NCBI GenBank assembly: GCA_022009855.1
Contig: CP091727.1
Location: forward strand, 868,001-932,000
DNA: 64,000 nucleotides
Source: Lentisphaeria bacterium
Lineage (GTDB): Bacteria; Verrucomicrobiota; Lentisphaeria; Victivallales; Victivallaceae
Direction: 5' to 3'
Positions 20,329-28,526 of the stretch are shown here, piece by piece (the stretch's first letter is position 1; each line of letters starts with the position of its first letter). A program made the position numbers and the translations under genes. Below the pieces are notes generated by a model. That model was given only the letters and a program-made list of their open reading frames with translations, did no database searches and was not told the DNA's origin.

Positions 20329-21083
20329 AGCCGCCCGATCTCCATGCCGCCGTCCACCTTGATCACCTGCCCGGTCGAATAGGCGAGGTCGCCGCGCAGC
20401 AGCATCGCTACCGCCTTGCCGATGTCGGCCGGTTCGCCCCAGCGCGGCTGCAACGTCAGTCCTTCGGCGATCAACTTGTCGTACTTCTCCTTGACCACGC
20501 TGGTCATGTCGCTGGAGATCACCCCCGGACGGATCTCATAGACCGGCACCCCGAACTCCGCCATCTTGACGGCATACAGTTTCGTCGCCATCGCCACCCC
20601 CGCCTTCGACAGGCAGTATTCGCCGCGGCTGATCGACGCCACCGTCGCGGAAATGCTCCCCACGTTGACGATCACACCGGCAATCTTATTCTCCGCAAAA
20701 TACCGTCCCACCGCCTGAGTCAGAAAAAATGGCCCCTTGAGGTTGATCCCCATCACCCGGTCGAAGCTCTCCTCGGTCATCTCCAGCAGATCGCAGCGGA
20801 CATTCGGCGCCACGCCGGCGTTGTTCACCAGCGCCTCCAGCGACCCGAACCGCTCCAGAATCGCCTTGAGCAACGCCTCGCGGTCCTGCCGCGATGAAAT
20901 GTCGGCGCGCACGTAAAGGGCTCCGACACCGTATTTCTGCTCCAGCTCGACCGTCCGTTCCGCGAACGCCTCCGCCTCGTGACGGCCGCAGAACGCCACG
21001 TTCCAACCTTCCGCCGCCAGTTTGTCGACGATTCCGGCGCCGATTCCGCGCCCCCCGCCCGTCACCAATGCCGTCTTGCCCAT
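20325..21083 (-). CDS. Short-chain dehydrogenase/reductase, FabG-like
   Basis: NAD(P)-dependent oxidoreductase of 252 residues with the classical SDR set: TGGGRGIG for the cofactor (residues 8-15), NNAG near 91, the catalytic Ser in NVGSISA and YCLSK (Tyr-x3-Lys) near 158, and the C-terminal VIKVDGGMEIGRL. It is closest to 3-ketoacyl-ACP reductases in pattern, but its place at the head of a catabolic operon argues for a sugar or polyol alcohol as substrate. The frame is intact. GAGGTGAAAG provides the ribosome binding site, and the promoter with an overlapping palindrome lies just upstream. Confidence 0.92.
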   Translation of the reverse strand: MGKTALVTGGGRGIGAGIVDKLAAEGWNVAFCGRHEAEAFAERTVELEQKYGVGALYVRADISSRQDREALLKAILERFGSLEALVNNAGVAPNVRCDLLEMTEESFDRVMGINLKGPFFLTQAVGRYFAENKIAGVIVNVGSISATVASISRGEYCLSKAGVAMATKLYAVKMAEFGVPVYEIRPGVISSDMTSVVKEKYDKLIAEGLTLQPRWGEPADIGKAVAMLLRGDLAYSTGQVIKVDGGMEIGRL

Positions 21084-21108
21084 TCTTTCACCTCGTTATT
21101 TTCCGAAA

Positions 21109-21151
21109 GCTATATTTTATGATAATATATAGCGCAAAGGAAAAAAAGCAA
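21109..21151 (-). promoter_or_regulatory. Promoter with overlapping palindromic operator for the SDR operon
   Basis: On the minus strand TTGCTT (21151-21146), 16 bp, TATATT (21129-21124). A 25-bp inverted repeat, GCTATAT-n11-ATATAGC with further matching inner bases, spans 21109-21133 and covers the -10 box, the geometry of a repressor site. The XRE-cupin protein of this operon is the likely ligand-responsive binder (inference). Confidence 0.65.
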
Positions 21152-21198
21152 ATAAAAAAAGAGAGCCCTTCTCGGCAACTCGTCCGTTCTAAAAAAAC

Positions 21199-22322
21199 TT
21201 AGTTGAATTCCGGCATGGCGATGTGAAATTTCACTCCAGCGGCCTTCTCCAGACCGGAGAGATAGTTGGTAAAAACCTCATACTCCCGCCGTTCGCGCAG
21301 GTAGGCCATCAGCTCTTCCCGCACCTCCTCATAGCTGTGCTGGCGGTTTCCCTGGACCGCATCGCGCCGGATCAGGTGAATTCCCGCCTCGGTTTCGACC
21401 GGTTCCGGCGTGATCTCCCCGGGCGGAGCTTGACCGCCGCCTTCTCGTAAGCGGCATAAATCTGCTTTCTGTTCGGTTCAAACGGAGCAACCGGGCCGGA
21501 AAGCCGCCCGTCCGGACGCAATGCGCAGACGGCGGCCAGCGCATTGAAGCGGCCCGGACTCTTTTTCAGCTCCCGCGCAAATTTCATCATCTCGCTGCGG
21601 GCCGCCTGCTTCTCCTGCTTCGTGCGCGCATCGAGCATGATCTGCGTGGTGCGCACCGCTCTGGACGAGTCGCTGAAACGGAATCCCCAGCGGTTGGAGT
21701 TGTAGAAGTTGCGCGCCTCCTGATCGGTGATCTTCAGATTCGCCTTCGCCAGCACCACCTGGTGGAAGAACGCATCGGCGGCCGCCTGTTTCTGAATCCC
21801 CGGATTGCGGCTGATCCGGTCGAGAAACTGGTCGAAACTCTTCTCCTTGCGCATCACTTCGACCGCAATCGCCTTGACGGTCTCTTCGGGCAGTGCGGCG
21901 TATTTCTCCCGGAGCATCGTCCGGGTTCGTTCCGCCGACGGGAGATATCCGGCCTTTTTCTGTGCCTCCGCAAGCAGTCGCTCGTCGATCATCCCCTTGA
22001 GCAGACCGGGCGCGGTACGGGCAGCAGAGGCCCGACTCCACTTCTTCCCGTTCGGCTGCGCGGCCAGCGCATAGCGGACAAACTCCTCACGGGTCACTTT
22101 GCCGCCACGATACTCCGCCATCACCGCCGGGAACTGCCCCCAGACCGGATCTCCATCGAGATTTTCCGGAATTTTCACCGCGGGCTTCGCAATCGGTTTC
22201 GCCGCAGTTTTCGCTGACGCGGCAGGATTTGACCTGCCGCCGTTCTGCGCCGGTTTCGACGGAGCCGCCGCCACTGCGCAAAACGCCGCGGCAACCACGA
22301 CAATCACTGCTCCCGCTCTCAT
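21199..22322 (-). CDS. SurA/PrsA-like periplasmic chaperone, one frameshift
   Basis: Predicted secreted parvulin-type foldase paralogous to the upstream PpiC protein. A signal peptide (MRAGAVIVVVAAAFCAVAAA) leads into an Ala/Pro/Lys-rich linker, a helical SurA-like N domain (residues 65-200), and a degenerate rotamase region (TTQIMLDA, ending AGIHLIRRDAV). Restored length 374 residues. One G is missing in the run whose plus-strand C4 is at 21417-21420; with it the protein continues LRPGEITPEPVETEAG and ends MPEFN before the stop at 21199. Key PPIase residues are poorly kept, so it may act only as a chaperone. It lies 96 bases after ppiC, probably one operon. Confidence 0.8.
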
Positions 22323-22418
22323 GATCGCGCCCCCTGTCATGCCGCCCCGAAACCGGAGCAAAATAACCAAAACGGCCGGCGGAACATCACTTCCACCGGC
22401 CGATTCCGAACACTCGCC

Positions 22419-23552
22419 TTACTTCGCCGCCGGAGCCGTCACGGCACCGGGGAGCTGGGGAACTTCCAGCGGCATCGTGTACTTGACCTTGTGTTCCTCC
22501 TCCAGCTTCTTGATGTACTCCATGAAAGCCTGCTGCTGCTTGCGGCTCTCGAGGAACTTGGTCAGCTGCGGCTTGATCGTCTCAAACGGCGTCACTGTCG
22601 GCCCCTTCGCCGCATCGCGGCGGATGATGTGATAACCAAACTTGGTCTTCACCGGTCCGGCAAGTTCACCCTCCTTCAGCTCGAACGCGGCCTTTTCGAA
22701 TTCCGGTACCATCTGGCCCTTGCCGAAAGCGCCGAGCGAACCACCCTGCCGGGAGCTCGGGCACTGACTCTCCGCCTTCGCGGTCTCTTCAAACTTCTCC
22801 GGATTCTTCTTGAGCAGCTCCATGAGCTTCGTCGCCTTTTCCAGCGCCGCCTTCATCTCTTCCGGCTTCGCCTTGCCCTCCTCGGCCATGATGAGGATAT
22901 GCGATGCGCGGACCGTATCCGGCTGATCGGCAGGTTCGGTGAACTGCGTGGCCTTGTTCTCCTCGTAGTATTTCCGAACCTCTTCATCGGTGACCTTGAC
23001 CGTCTTCATCACCGTCTTCTGCAAAAATTCACCGATGGCGACATCCTTCTGGATCTGCGGATTCTTCGCCTGCTCGTCGAGCAGCTTCTCGAAATCCTTG
23101 CCGGACTGCGCCATCTGCATCTTGATCATCTCAAGCTGCTGAGGATTGAAGGATTTAAAACGCTCGTCAAGTTTCGCCTTGGCCATCTCATAGGAGGGTT
23201 TGATCCCCGCCTTTTCCACCTGGGCGGTGATCAGCTGATCGAGCACCATCTGCTTGACCAGCCCCGGCGCTTCCTTGCGGATCATCTCCGCAGTCAGACC
23301 TTCCGGAATCTTGCCGTCCGGGATGCTCTTGAGCAGAAATTTCACAAATTCATCCTTGCTGATGCTCTTGCCGTCCACTTCGGCGACGGTCGCGGGAATC
23401 AGCTTCCAGACATCTTCAGGCGCCTTCTTCGCATCCGCTTTCTCAGCCGGAGCGGCCTTCGCCGGAGCCGGTTTCACTGCATCCGCGGCACCGGCGGAAA
23501 ACGCCACCGCACCGGCGGCGAACAACGACACCATCCATCGATTCTGTCTCAT
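22419..23552 (-). CDS. PpiC-type peptidylprolyl isomerase / SurA-like foldase
   Basis: Periplasmic folding factor of 377 residues. A signal peptide (to about residue 24) and a Lys/Ala/Pro-rich linker precede a helical SurA-like domain (55-185). The parvulin domain (about 210-320) is well kept: RASHILIMAEEG, GGSLGAFGKGQMVPEFEKAAF and FGYHIIRRD. The C-terminus continues with a helical segment and a short Pro-rich tail. The frame is intact. With the second, more divergent PPIase just downstream this makes a tandem foldase pair. No outer-membrane assembly gene is next to it. Confidence 0.9.
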   Translation of the reverse strand: MRQNRWMVSLFAAGAVAFSAGAADAVKPAPAKAAPAEKADAKKAPEDVWKLIPATVAEVDGKSISKDEFVKFLLKSIPDGKIPEGLTAEMIRKEAPGLVKQMVLDQLITAQVEKAGIKPSYEMAKAKLDERFKSFNPQQLEMIKMQMAQSGKDFEKLLDEQAKNPQIQKDVAIGEFLQKTVMKTVKVTDEEVRKYYEENKATQFTEPADQPDTVRASHILIMAEEGKAKPEEMKAALEKATKLMELLKKNPEKFEETAKAESQCPSSRQGGSLGAFGKGQMVPEFEKAAFELKEGELAGPVKTKFGYHIIRRDAAKGPTVTPFETIKPQLTKFLESRKQQQAFMEYIKKLEEEHKVKYTMPLEVPQLPGAVTAPAAK

Positions 23553-23669
23553 TTCTTCTATTCTCCCCTCAGGTTAAAACGGCCGGCCCGCCGGCCGCGC
23601 CGTCATGATGCATTTCACTTCACCCGCCCTCCGGAAGAGACCGCCCGGAAGCGGATACGATACTATACA

Positions 23670-23697
23670 CTTATACACCAAAATGCCGATTTTTCAA
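23670..23697 (-). promoter_or_regulatory. Promoter upstream of the foldase pair
   Basis: Minus strand TTGAAA (23697-23692), 16 bp, TATAAG (23675-23670), leaving a leader of roughly 110 bases before the ATG at 23552. Confidence 0.5.
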
Positions 23698-23763
23698 ATC
23701 AGATTTCCTCCGAACCGGCGAAATATCAGCAAAATGTAATGCACCGGTCATGTTTCATCCCGG

Positions 23764-24347
23764 TCAGCGGCAGAAAAATGCACCGAGCACCGCAGAAGCC
23801 AGCAGCAGATACATAAAGGAGATCTTCGTCCGGAGCATGATCACCGTAGTGGCCGCGGCGATCAGCAGCGCCGCCGGACGGATTCCAATCTCGCCCGGAA
23901 AGCCCCCTCCAGCAGTTTTCCCCACGGAATCTCACCGGTGAAAACCGAGAGTTCTGCAAAGATCACCGCCGCTGAAAGGATCAATCCGAAGGCCGCCGGG
24001 CGCATTCCGGTGAGAAACCCCTGCACCGCCAGGCTCGACTCCCACCGCTTCAGCAGCCGGATCGCCAGAATCACCAGAATCATCGCCGGAGTAATCATGC
24101 CCAGCGTGGCAAGGACAGCTCCCGTCACTCCGTGCTGCGTGTAGCCCACGTAGGTGGCGGTGTTGATGCCGATCGGCCCGGGCGTCGCCTGCGCAATCGA
24201 AAGCAGATTGGCGAACTCCTCCGGAGCAAGCGGCTTTCCCGGCCCGACCAGTTCAGCGGTGAGCAGCGGCACGAGCATGTAGCCGCCGCCGAAGCAGAGC
24301 AGTCCGAACTTGAAGAAAACCCAGTAAAGACCGAAAAGCGAGATCAT
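23764..24347 (-). CDS. Chromate transporter half-protein (ChrA), one frameshift
   Basis: One half of a two-gene (short-chain) CHR-family transporter. LYWVFFKFGLLCFGGGYMLVPLL and IAQATPGPIGINTATYVGY carry the family F-x-GG and TPGP-type motifs in the first 75 residues; five to six membrane segments follow. Restored length 194 residues. One G is missing in the run at 23903-23907 (C5, plus strand); restored, the chain reads LLEGGFPGEIGIRPAALL and ends AVLGAFFCR. It overlaps the upstream half by ATGA. CHR proteins export chromate or take up sulfate-like anions, but in gut-type anaerobes the true substrate is unknown. Confidence 0.85.
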
Positions 24348-24976
24348 CGTTCCTCCTCCCGTTTCGCACGGCAGCGGACGATGATCCGATCCGCGGTCAC
24401 CTTCGCCAGCCCGGCAGCGATAGCGCAGACGATCAGCCACGCCGGCCCCACCTTGAATACGGTCAGCCCGAGAAAACAGCCGAGGGCGACGATCCAGCCG
24501 AAAAGGTTGACCACCGCCTTGCGCCGCATCTTGAGCGCGGTGACGATCACCATGCCGACGATACAGCCGATGATCCCTTTGAACGCCCCCTGCACCGCCG
24601 GGGTGTCGATCGTGCTCTGAATGCTGGAAATGCCCGCAGCGATCAGCACGATGATGACCAGAGACGGCAGAATCGAACCGACCATCGCGGCGAACGCGCC
24701 GGCGTAGCCGCCGATCCGCCAGCCGACGTAAATCGCCGAATTGGTGGCGAGAATTCCCGGCACCGTCTGGGTGATGGTGATCATTTCGAGCACATCGTCC
24801 TCAGTGAGCCATTTGCGCCGCCGGACAAATTCATCCTGCGCCGCCGCAATAATCGCATAGCCGCCGCCGATCACCAGCGAGGTGATCCTGACGTAGGCCC
24901 AGAAGAGCACCCAGGCGCGCCGAAACGGGGAAACACGGCGGAATTCCTCCACCGAAGAAACCGGTTCAACGGCCAT
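24344..24976 (-). CDS. Chromate transporter half-protein (ChrA)
   Basis: Partner of the downstream half. The 210-residue protein shows SLVIGGGYAIIAAAQDEFV and ITQTVPGILATNSAIYVGW (family GG and PG motifs) and five or six hydrophobic segments. The frame is intact. Two short CHR proteins encoded side by side are expected to form a heterodimer in opposite membrane orientation. Its start overlaps the end of the esterase gene by 11 bases, so esterase and both halves are one transcript, although a common role is not obvious. Confidence 0.88.
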   Translation of the reverse strand: MAVEPVSSVEEFRRVSPFRRAWVLFWAYVRITSLVIGGGYAIIAAAQDEFVRRRKWLTEDDVLEMITITQTVPGILATNSAIYVGWRIGGYAGAFAAMVGSILPSLVIIVLIAAGISSIQSTIDTPAVQGAFKGIIGCIVGMVIVTALKMRRKAVVNLFGWIVALGCFLGLTVFKVGPAWLIVCAIAAGLAKVTADRIIVRCRAKREEER

Positions 24977-25760
24977 CGGACCGCCCTTCCATCAAAAATT
25001 TCAGCCCCTCGACGATCCAGTGATCCCAGAATCCCCACGAATGGGCCCCCGGCCCCTCTTCGTAACGGAATCCCGGATAATGCAGAGATTCCAGATGCGA
25101 CCGGAGCGCCCGGTTGGCGTCGAGCAGCCCATCCTCGGTCCCGCAGACCATCATCAGCCGCGGCGGTGTGGCCAGTTTCACCGTCTCTTCCGCCAGCGCG
25201 AAAAGATCGTTGCGGTTCGGGATCAGGTCCTTCACGGTGCCGAAAATCCGCGTTGCCTCCTCCCGGTTCATCCGGCAGTTCTCCAGCCAGGAGCGCACAT
25301 CGGCCACCGAGGAAAGCGCGACCGCCGCGGCGTACCGTTCCGGCAGCCGGAGCGCGCACTTGAGCGCCCCGTAGCCGCCCATCGAAAGTCCGGCGACAAA
25401 GGTATCCTCCCGCCGGGTGCTGATCGGGAAAAACGAAGCGGCGATCGCCGGCAGCTCCTCCGTGAGCATGGTCCAGTAGCGCGGCCCCTGCATCATATCG
25501 GTGTAGAAGCCCCGTTCGCCATCCGGCATGACCACCGCCAGTTCATATTCAGCGGCATACCGTTCAATCGAGGTCCGCCGCGACCAGATGGTGTGGTCAT
25601 CGCTCAGCCCGTGCAGCAGATAGAGCACCGGATAGCGGCGATTCGCTCCGCCGGAACTGGTCATGCCGATCTGGGTCGTCACCTTCTGCGGCAGAATGAC
25701 GTTCATCGAACAGGCCCGTCCGAGAACATCCGAATGAAAAGAACATTGCAGAAATGCCAT
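24966..25760 (-). CDS. Esterase, EstA/S-formylglutathione hydrolase-like
   Basis: Alpha/beta hydrolase of the esterase-D family, 264 residues, cytoplasmic. It has the oxyanion-forming YLLHGLSDDHTIW, the nucleophile elbow GLSMGGYGAL near residue 127, and the later CGTEDGLLDANR (acid) and GAHSWGFWDHW (His). Family members include tributyrin esterases and acetyl-xylan or feruloyl esterases. Start ATG 25760 follows GGAGAG with good spacing; an upstream in-frame start would overlap parC. It directly follows parC, and overlaps the first chromate transporter half. The frame is intact. Confidence 0.88.
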   Translation of the reverse strand: MAFLQCSFHSDVLGRACSMNVILPQKVTTQIGMTSSGGANRRYPVLYLLHGLSDDHTIWSRRTSIERYAAEYELAVVMPDGERGFYTDMMQGPRYWTMLTEELPAIAASFFPISTRREDTFVAGLSMGGYGALKCALRLPERYAAAVALSSVADVRSWLENCRMNREEATRIFGTVKDLIPNRNDLFALAEETVKLATPPRLMMVCGTEDGLLDANRALRSHLESLHYPGFRYEEGPGAHSWGFWDHWIVEGLKFLMEGRSDGR

Positions 25761-25777
25761 AACTTCTCTCCTGTAAA

Positions 25778-28526
25778 TCAAAATCCGAATTCCGGCTGCA
25801 CCATCCCGAAATCCTCATCCTCCGGCGGCGGCGGCGGTGGCTCCGCCGCCGCGGGCCGCGCATGCTTCTGCCGGGAAACACGCCGCGGCACATCCGGCGA
25901 ACCATCGAGTACCAGCGCGTCTCCCGCCTCCGAGACGGACGCAGCCGGCGCGGGAGCTTCCGCAACCGCAACTTCCGGAGCAGCCGATGCAACGGGGACC
26001 TCCTCTTCAACCCGCCACGGGGAGCATCGCCATCTGCCGGAGAGGCGGGCGGCGGACTCTTCTTCGCACGCTCCCTTCTCTTCTCCGGCTTCCCCGGGGC
26101 GGCTTCCGGTTTTGTCTCCGGCGCAGAAACAGGTTCCGGTTCCGGGGCGGCTTCCGGTTCCGAAGCAACTTCCGGTTCGGGACTGGCTTCCGGTTCCGAA
26201 GCAACTTCCGGTTCGGGACTGGCTTCCGGTTTTGTCTCCGGCTCCGAAACAGTCTCCGGCCCCGAAACAGTCTCCGGCTCCGAAACAGTCTCCGGCTCCG
26301 AAACAGTCTCCGGCTCCGAAACAGTCTCCGGTTCCGGGGCAGAAGTCTTTTCTCGGCCTTCTTCACCGTCTTTTCCGGCGCACTCGCCGGGACTTCCGGC
26401 GAAACGGCCCCCGGCACAGTCGTTTCAGGCGCGGTTTCGTTTTCGCCCTCCTCCGCCGCCTCCTCGCCGGATTCGGTATTGCGGAACGCCTCCAGCTCCT
26501 CCGGCGTAAGATAGCGCGAGTGCGTGATCTTGACAATCGGTTTCGAACCGATCAAAAGTCCGCGCGCCTTCGGACTGCGGACAGGCAGCTCCATCAGATT
26601 GATCTCCCGCTGAGTCTGGCGGTTGCGCGCCCCGGTCTCGGTCAGAAGATAGATCGCATCCGCGCGCGGAGTCAGCAGTTCCAGCCGGCAGCCTGGCGGA
26701 CAGAGCGCGTACTCCTTGTCGAGAATGAATCCGCCGATCGCACTGCGTTTGCCGTAATATTTGCCCGACTTCACCTCGCGGTAGATCACACCGAACACCG
26801 TGGTTTCATCATATTTGCGGAAGTCGTACAGCTTACCGATGAAGAGCTTCTCCGGCGGCAGCGCGATCACCTTATAGGCACCGCTCTTCTCGACGCAGAG
26901 GAAGCGGTCGAACTCGTTGCAGGCGACGATGTCGTCGCTCTTGATCGAGGTGCCGATATAGCCGTTCTTGCGATCCCAGCCGACCTTGATGTTGTTGAGC
27001 GCCGCCTCGCGGCGGTCGATCTTCTCGAAGTGCTCGATCTCGGTGCGGCGCGGGAACGCCTTGCCGTACTTCGCGATCAATCCCTTCAGATACCGGATCG
27101 CGTACCCCTTGAGGTTGCCGAGGTTGCGCTTGATCTCCTCCATTTTCGCCAGCACTTCGGCCAGTTCCCGCTGATTCTTCTCGATGTCGAACCGGCTGAT
27201 CCGGCGCACCGGCAGCGCGAGCAGCTTGTCGATGTCCTCATCGGTGACGTCCCGCCGCAGCATGTCGCGGAAGGGAGCCAGCCCGGCGTGCACCTCGGCG
27301 TACTCCTCCTCCTGGCTCTTGCACTCCTCGATCTTCTTGTAGATGCGGTTCTCGAAGAAGATCTGCGCCAGCGTCTTGGCGTGAAACAGCGCCTCCTGCC
27401 GGTCCAGCTCGATCTCCAGCTCCCGCTTCAGATGCTCCAGCAGTTTCGCGGTGTTGCGACGAAGCACCTCAGAAACGCTCATCTGCACCGGACGGCTCTC
27501 GCGGATCACCGTCATGTTCACCGAAATCGAAACCGAACAGTCGGTGTACATGTACAGCCCCTGCATCGTCTTCTCCGGATCGTATCCGCGGGTCGGCACC
27601 ACCTTGATCTCCACCTTGTCGGTGGTGTAGTCGTTGACGCTTGAAATCTTGATCTTGTTCTTCTCGGCCGCCTTTTCGATCGACGCCACCAGTGTCTCGG
27701 TGGTGGTGGTGGCCGGAATTTCGCGGATAACGAGGTCGCGGCCAACGATTTCGATCTTCGCCCGCAGCGTGATCCTGCCGTTGCCGTCGTTATATTCGCG
27801 CACATCCATCAGTCCACCCTGCTGAAAGTCCGGATAAAGCTGGAACGGTTCGCCCCGCAGCTCCGCGATCTCCGCTTCGAGCAGTTCGTTGAAGTTGTGC
27901 GGCATGATCTTCGTCGCCATGCCGACCGCGATGCCGTCGCTGCCGAGCATCAGGAGCGACGGGACCTTCGCCGGAAGCACCACCGGCTCGATGCCCCGCC
28001 CGTCGTAGGTGTCGACGAATTCGGTGATGTCGTTGTTGAACAGCACCTCGTGCCCGAGCGGAGAAAGACTGCATTCAATGTACCGCCCCGCCGCCGCCGG
28101 ACTGCCGGTCAGAATGTTGCCGAAATTCCCCTGCCGGGTGATGTAGTACTCCTTGTTGGCGAGCACCACCAGCGCATCCTCGATCGACGCGTTTCCGTGC
28201 GGATGGAAGTGCATCGTGTTGCCGACGATGTTCGCCACCTTGTGGGTGCGCCCGTCGTACACCTGGTAGAGCGCCCAGAGCACCCGGCGCTGCACCGGCT
28301 TGAGGCCGTCGTCGACATCCGGAATCGCGCGATCCTTGATCACGTAGCTCGCATACTCCAGGAAGTTCCGGTCCATCATCATCCGGAAGTAGTCGTTGCT
28401 GCCGCGGTAGCGTTCGGCGGCGACGCTGCCGTTTTCGCCTTCGCCCGCTTCGCCGTTCCCCGGCGCCTCTTCCGGTTCGGTGGGAACTGGAGCGTCAAGT
28501 TCCGGCTTCTCCGTTTCCTCACTCAT
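25778..28526 (-). CDS. parC: DNA topoisomerase IV subunit A with long Pro/Glu-rich tail, two frameshifts
   Basis: DNA-cleaving subunit of a type IIA topoisomerase, of the Bacteroidetes-like topoisomerase IV type. The core (residues 40-660) has GLKPVQRRVLWAL, the winged-helix HFHPHGNASIEDALV and the active-site Tyr 149 in AAAGRYIECSL. After residue 690 comes a low-complexity tail. With one A restored (T4 at 26348-26351) the tail reads as (EPETVS)-type repeats, and with one G restored (C3 at 26011-26013) it continues as an Ala/Pro/Val-rich acidic stretch ending QPEFGF at 25778, about 916 residues in all. Without correction the tail would be an implausible Arg-rich RLFRSR repeat. It overlaps parE by eight bases. 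Confidence 0.88.
26095..26345. repeat. Hexapeptide-coding tandem repeat in the parC tail
   Basis: Imperfect 18-base units (plus strand GTCTCCGGCTCCGAAACA and relatives) repeat many times, coding EPETVS, EPEVAS and EPEASP variants on the minus strand. The region is length-unstable by nature and may differ between strains. Confidence 0.85.

Noticed and set aside
26007..26350. Arg-rich RLFRSR repeat tail on topoisomerase subunit A
   Set aside because: It is the wrong frame after a missing A at 26348-26351; the corrected frame gives a Glu/Pro-rich repeat and a sensible end.
25020..27644. Very long plus-strand reading frame across esterase and parC
   Set aside because: Antisense shadow of two well-supported genes, including the parC repeat.
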